A DNA stretch of 64,000 nt, taken from Bradyrhizobium sp. AUGA SZCCT0158. Its GTDB lineage: Bacteria > Pseudomonadota > Alphaproteobacteria > Rhizobiales > Xanthobacteraceae. A model generated the notes under the pieces. The model was not told the DNA's origin. It did not search any database and saw only the letters and a list, made by a program, of their open reading frames with translations. Positions 62,924 through 64,000 of the stretch are shown here, in pieces; positions within the stretch are counted from its first letter, which is position 1, and each line of letters begins with the position of its first letter. A program made the position numbers and the translations under genes. Where the stretch lies: the NCBI RefSeq assembly GCF_018130065.1, contig NZ_JAFCME010000001.1:372001-436000 (forward strand). The letters are read 5' to 3'.

Positions 62924-63784
62924 TCAGGCCGGTTTCGCCACCGGCATCACGCCCCCGAGCGCCAGCGTCAGTTCGGCCGCCACCTCGCGCACGGTCTGGC
63001 CCAGCGACGGCAGGCGATCGTCGGTGAGCCGGCTGGTCATGCCGGACACCGAGATTGCGGCCAGCGGCTCGCTGCAATCGTTGTAGACCGCGGCGGCGAT
63101 GCAGCGCAGGCCCATGCAGGCTTCCTCGTCGTCGATGGCAAAACCCTGGCGGCGGACTTTTTCGAGCTCCTTGAACAGATCGCTCGGCCGCACGATCGAC
63201 TTTTCGGTCAGGCGCGGCATGCCGTGATGGCGGATGATCGCGTTGACGTCCTCGTCGGACCAAGTCGCGAGCACGGCCTTGCCGACGCCGGACGCTACCA
63301 TCGCGACGCGGCCGCCGACTTGTGTGAGTGACCGCATGATCTCGCGGCTTTCCATCCGCGTCAGCACGACGATGAACTCGTCATCGACGACGGCCAGATT
63401 GGCGGTCTCGCGCGTCAGGTCGCGCAATCTGCGCAAGTAAGGCACGGCCTGCGCGGAAAAATTGCGGCGCCGGGCAAAGGTCGCGCCGACCGTAAAGGCG
63501 CGCGCGCCGACATGCCATTTCGATTCGGTGCGGTCGAACTGCACGAAGCGCCGGCTTTCCAGCGTCGACAGCAGCCGGTGCACGGTCGAGGTCGACAGCC
63601 CGGTGCGGATCGCAAGATCGCTCAGGCGATAGCCCTCGTCGTCTTCGGCAAGCGTTTCGATGATCGAGAGCGCGCGATCGACGGACTGCACGCCGCCGTC
63701 CCTCTGTTCGGCCTCACTGTCCGGGCCTGATTTCGGCTCGAGTGGTTTGCGCCGGATCACGTTTCGCTTCATCGCGACCTGCAT
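62924..63784 (-). CDS. IclR-family transcriptional regulator
   Basis: A 286-residue regulator. The winged HTH spans residues 33-85 (VQSVDRALSIIETLAEDDEG, LSTSTVHRLLSTLESRRFV), followed by the GAF-like effector domain (RETANLAVVDDEFIVVLTRM; CIAAAVYNDCSEPLAAISVSG). It probably controls the tctCBA genes downstream and may also affect the gene beyond 63893. IclR members respond to organic acids such as glyoxylate or aromatic acids. The start is ATG 63784; one at 63772 is also possible. Confidence 0.9.
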   Translation of the reverse strand: MQVAMKRNVIRRKPLEPKSGPDSEAEQRDGGVQSVDRALSIIETLAEDDEGYRLSDLAIRTGLSTSTVHRLLSTLESRRFVQFDRTESKWHVGARAFTVGATFARRRNFSAQAVPYLRRLRDLTRETANLAVVDDEFIVVLTRMESREIMRSLTQVGGRVAMVASGVGKAVLATWSDEDVNAIIRHHGMPRLTEKSIVRPSDLFKELEKVRRQGFAIDDEEACMGLRCIAAAVYNDCSEPLAAISVSGMTSRLTDDRLPSLGQTVREVAAELTLALGGVMPVAKPA

Positions 63785-63852
63785 CCATCCGTAACGTCAG
63801 ACTGCTAGCGCGTCGGTCGGCAAGTTCCGTAGGCTTCGTTCGTCAAATAGAA

Positions 63853-63880
63853 ATGCCGCTTCGGCGAACCGAAGCGGCAT
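63853..63880 (-). terminator. Rho-independent-type terminator
   Basis: A perfect 12-bp stem ATGCCGCTTCGG / CCGAAGCGGCAT around CGAA (TTCG on the minus strand, a stable tetraloop). On the minus strand it is followed by TTCTATTTG, so it likely ends the transcript of the gene entering from the right edge. Confidence 0.7.
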
Positions 63881-63892
63881 GGATCGTTGCTC

Positions 63893-64000
63893 TCAGAGCA
63901 GGCCCGCGCCGCGCGCCCACTTATACTTGGCGCCCAGCACTTCGACCGGCAGTTCGGTCGAGTACGCATAGGCCGGGATGCCGTTCTGGTAGAGATATTC
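63893..64000 (-). CDS. 3' end of an unidentified gene
   Basis: The last 35 residues of a protein that enters from the right edge, ending YAYSTELPVEVLGAKY and KWARGAGLL. I do not recognise the family. Codon use looks like the neighbours, and a good terminator follows the stop by about 13 bases, so it is a real gene end. Confidence 0.65.
   Translation of the reverse strand, partial: EYLYQNGIPAYAYSTELPVEVLGAKYKWARGAGLL

Overview
The window is a high-GC, gene-dense chromosomal segment that reads as an alphaproteobacterium of the Bradyrhizobium type. The reasons are a rhizobial-style formate dehydrogenase maturation island, many catabolic cassettes for organic acids and aromatics each next to its own GntR, MarR, IclR or Lrp regulator, and several intergenic palindromic repeats of the kind that litter Bradyrhizobium genomes. 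The genus call rests on gene content and recognition, not on a database search. I saw no rRNA, tRNA, insertion sequence, prophage or CRISPR array.

Layout. (1) 1-11720 is a formate dehydrogenase (FDH) island. The structural operon on the minus strand (HTH-TorD chaperone, Tat-type small protein, FdhA, FdhB, start of the cytochrome b subunit) has a 33-bp palindrome in its upstream region. A second minus-strand operon encodes a lipoate-ligase-like protein and the DUF6505-, DUF6352-, DUF3305- and DUF3306-type proteins. A divergent plus-strand pair encodes a multi-cluster ferredoxin and an Mrp/ApbC ATPase. (2) 11840-17911 has two small exported proteins, an Lrp/AsnC regulator divergent from a fused indolepyruvate:ferredoxin oxidoreductase, and an HDAC-family deacetylase. 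(3) 17969-33515 has a GntR regulator facing a nine-gene plus-strand run: class II aldolase, Dpp-type ABC transporter, 2-hydroxyacid dehydrogenase, hydroxylysine-kinase-like kinase, and phospholyase-like PLP enzyme. A YwrD-like gamma-glutamyltransferase, a second PLP enzyme and a penicillin-acylase-family hydrolase follow.

(4) 33670-44860 is an aromatic acyl-CoA cassette resembling aerobic 2-aminobenzoate (or salicylate) degradation: RidA, an AMP-forming aryl-CoA ligase, MarR, an ABC binding protein, two paralogous cupins, a PhzS-like hydroxylase, the fused monooxygenase/Old-Yellow-Enzyme, a crotonase and an SDR. A shared 14-bp motif (YTTTA-N4-TMAAG) lies upstream of four of its units and is a candidate MarR operator. 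(5) 45293-50461 has an SDR, a hydroxyacid dehydrogenase, a LigI-like amidohydrolase, a Bug-type binding protein and a two-subunit ThDP decarboxylase whose substrate is unclear. (6) 50539-55031 has a VanZ-like protein, a DUF1236 protein and the glyoxylate-to-glycerate operon gcl-hyi-garR.

(7) 55708-64000 has an APC permease, a GNAT acetyltransferase, a 47-residue peptide with a double-glycine leader (not previously obvious because of its size), an HpcH/HpaI aldolase, a DUF6665-like gene, a complete tctCBA-type transporter with an IclR regulator, and the 3' end of an unidentified gene. The most interesting items are the HTH-TorD fusion with its palindrome, the GG-leader peptide, the putative MarR regulon motif, and the kinase/phospholyase pair.
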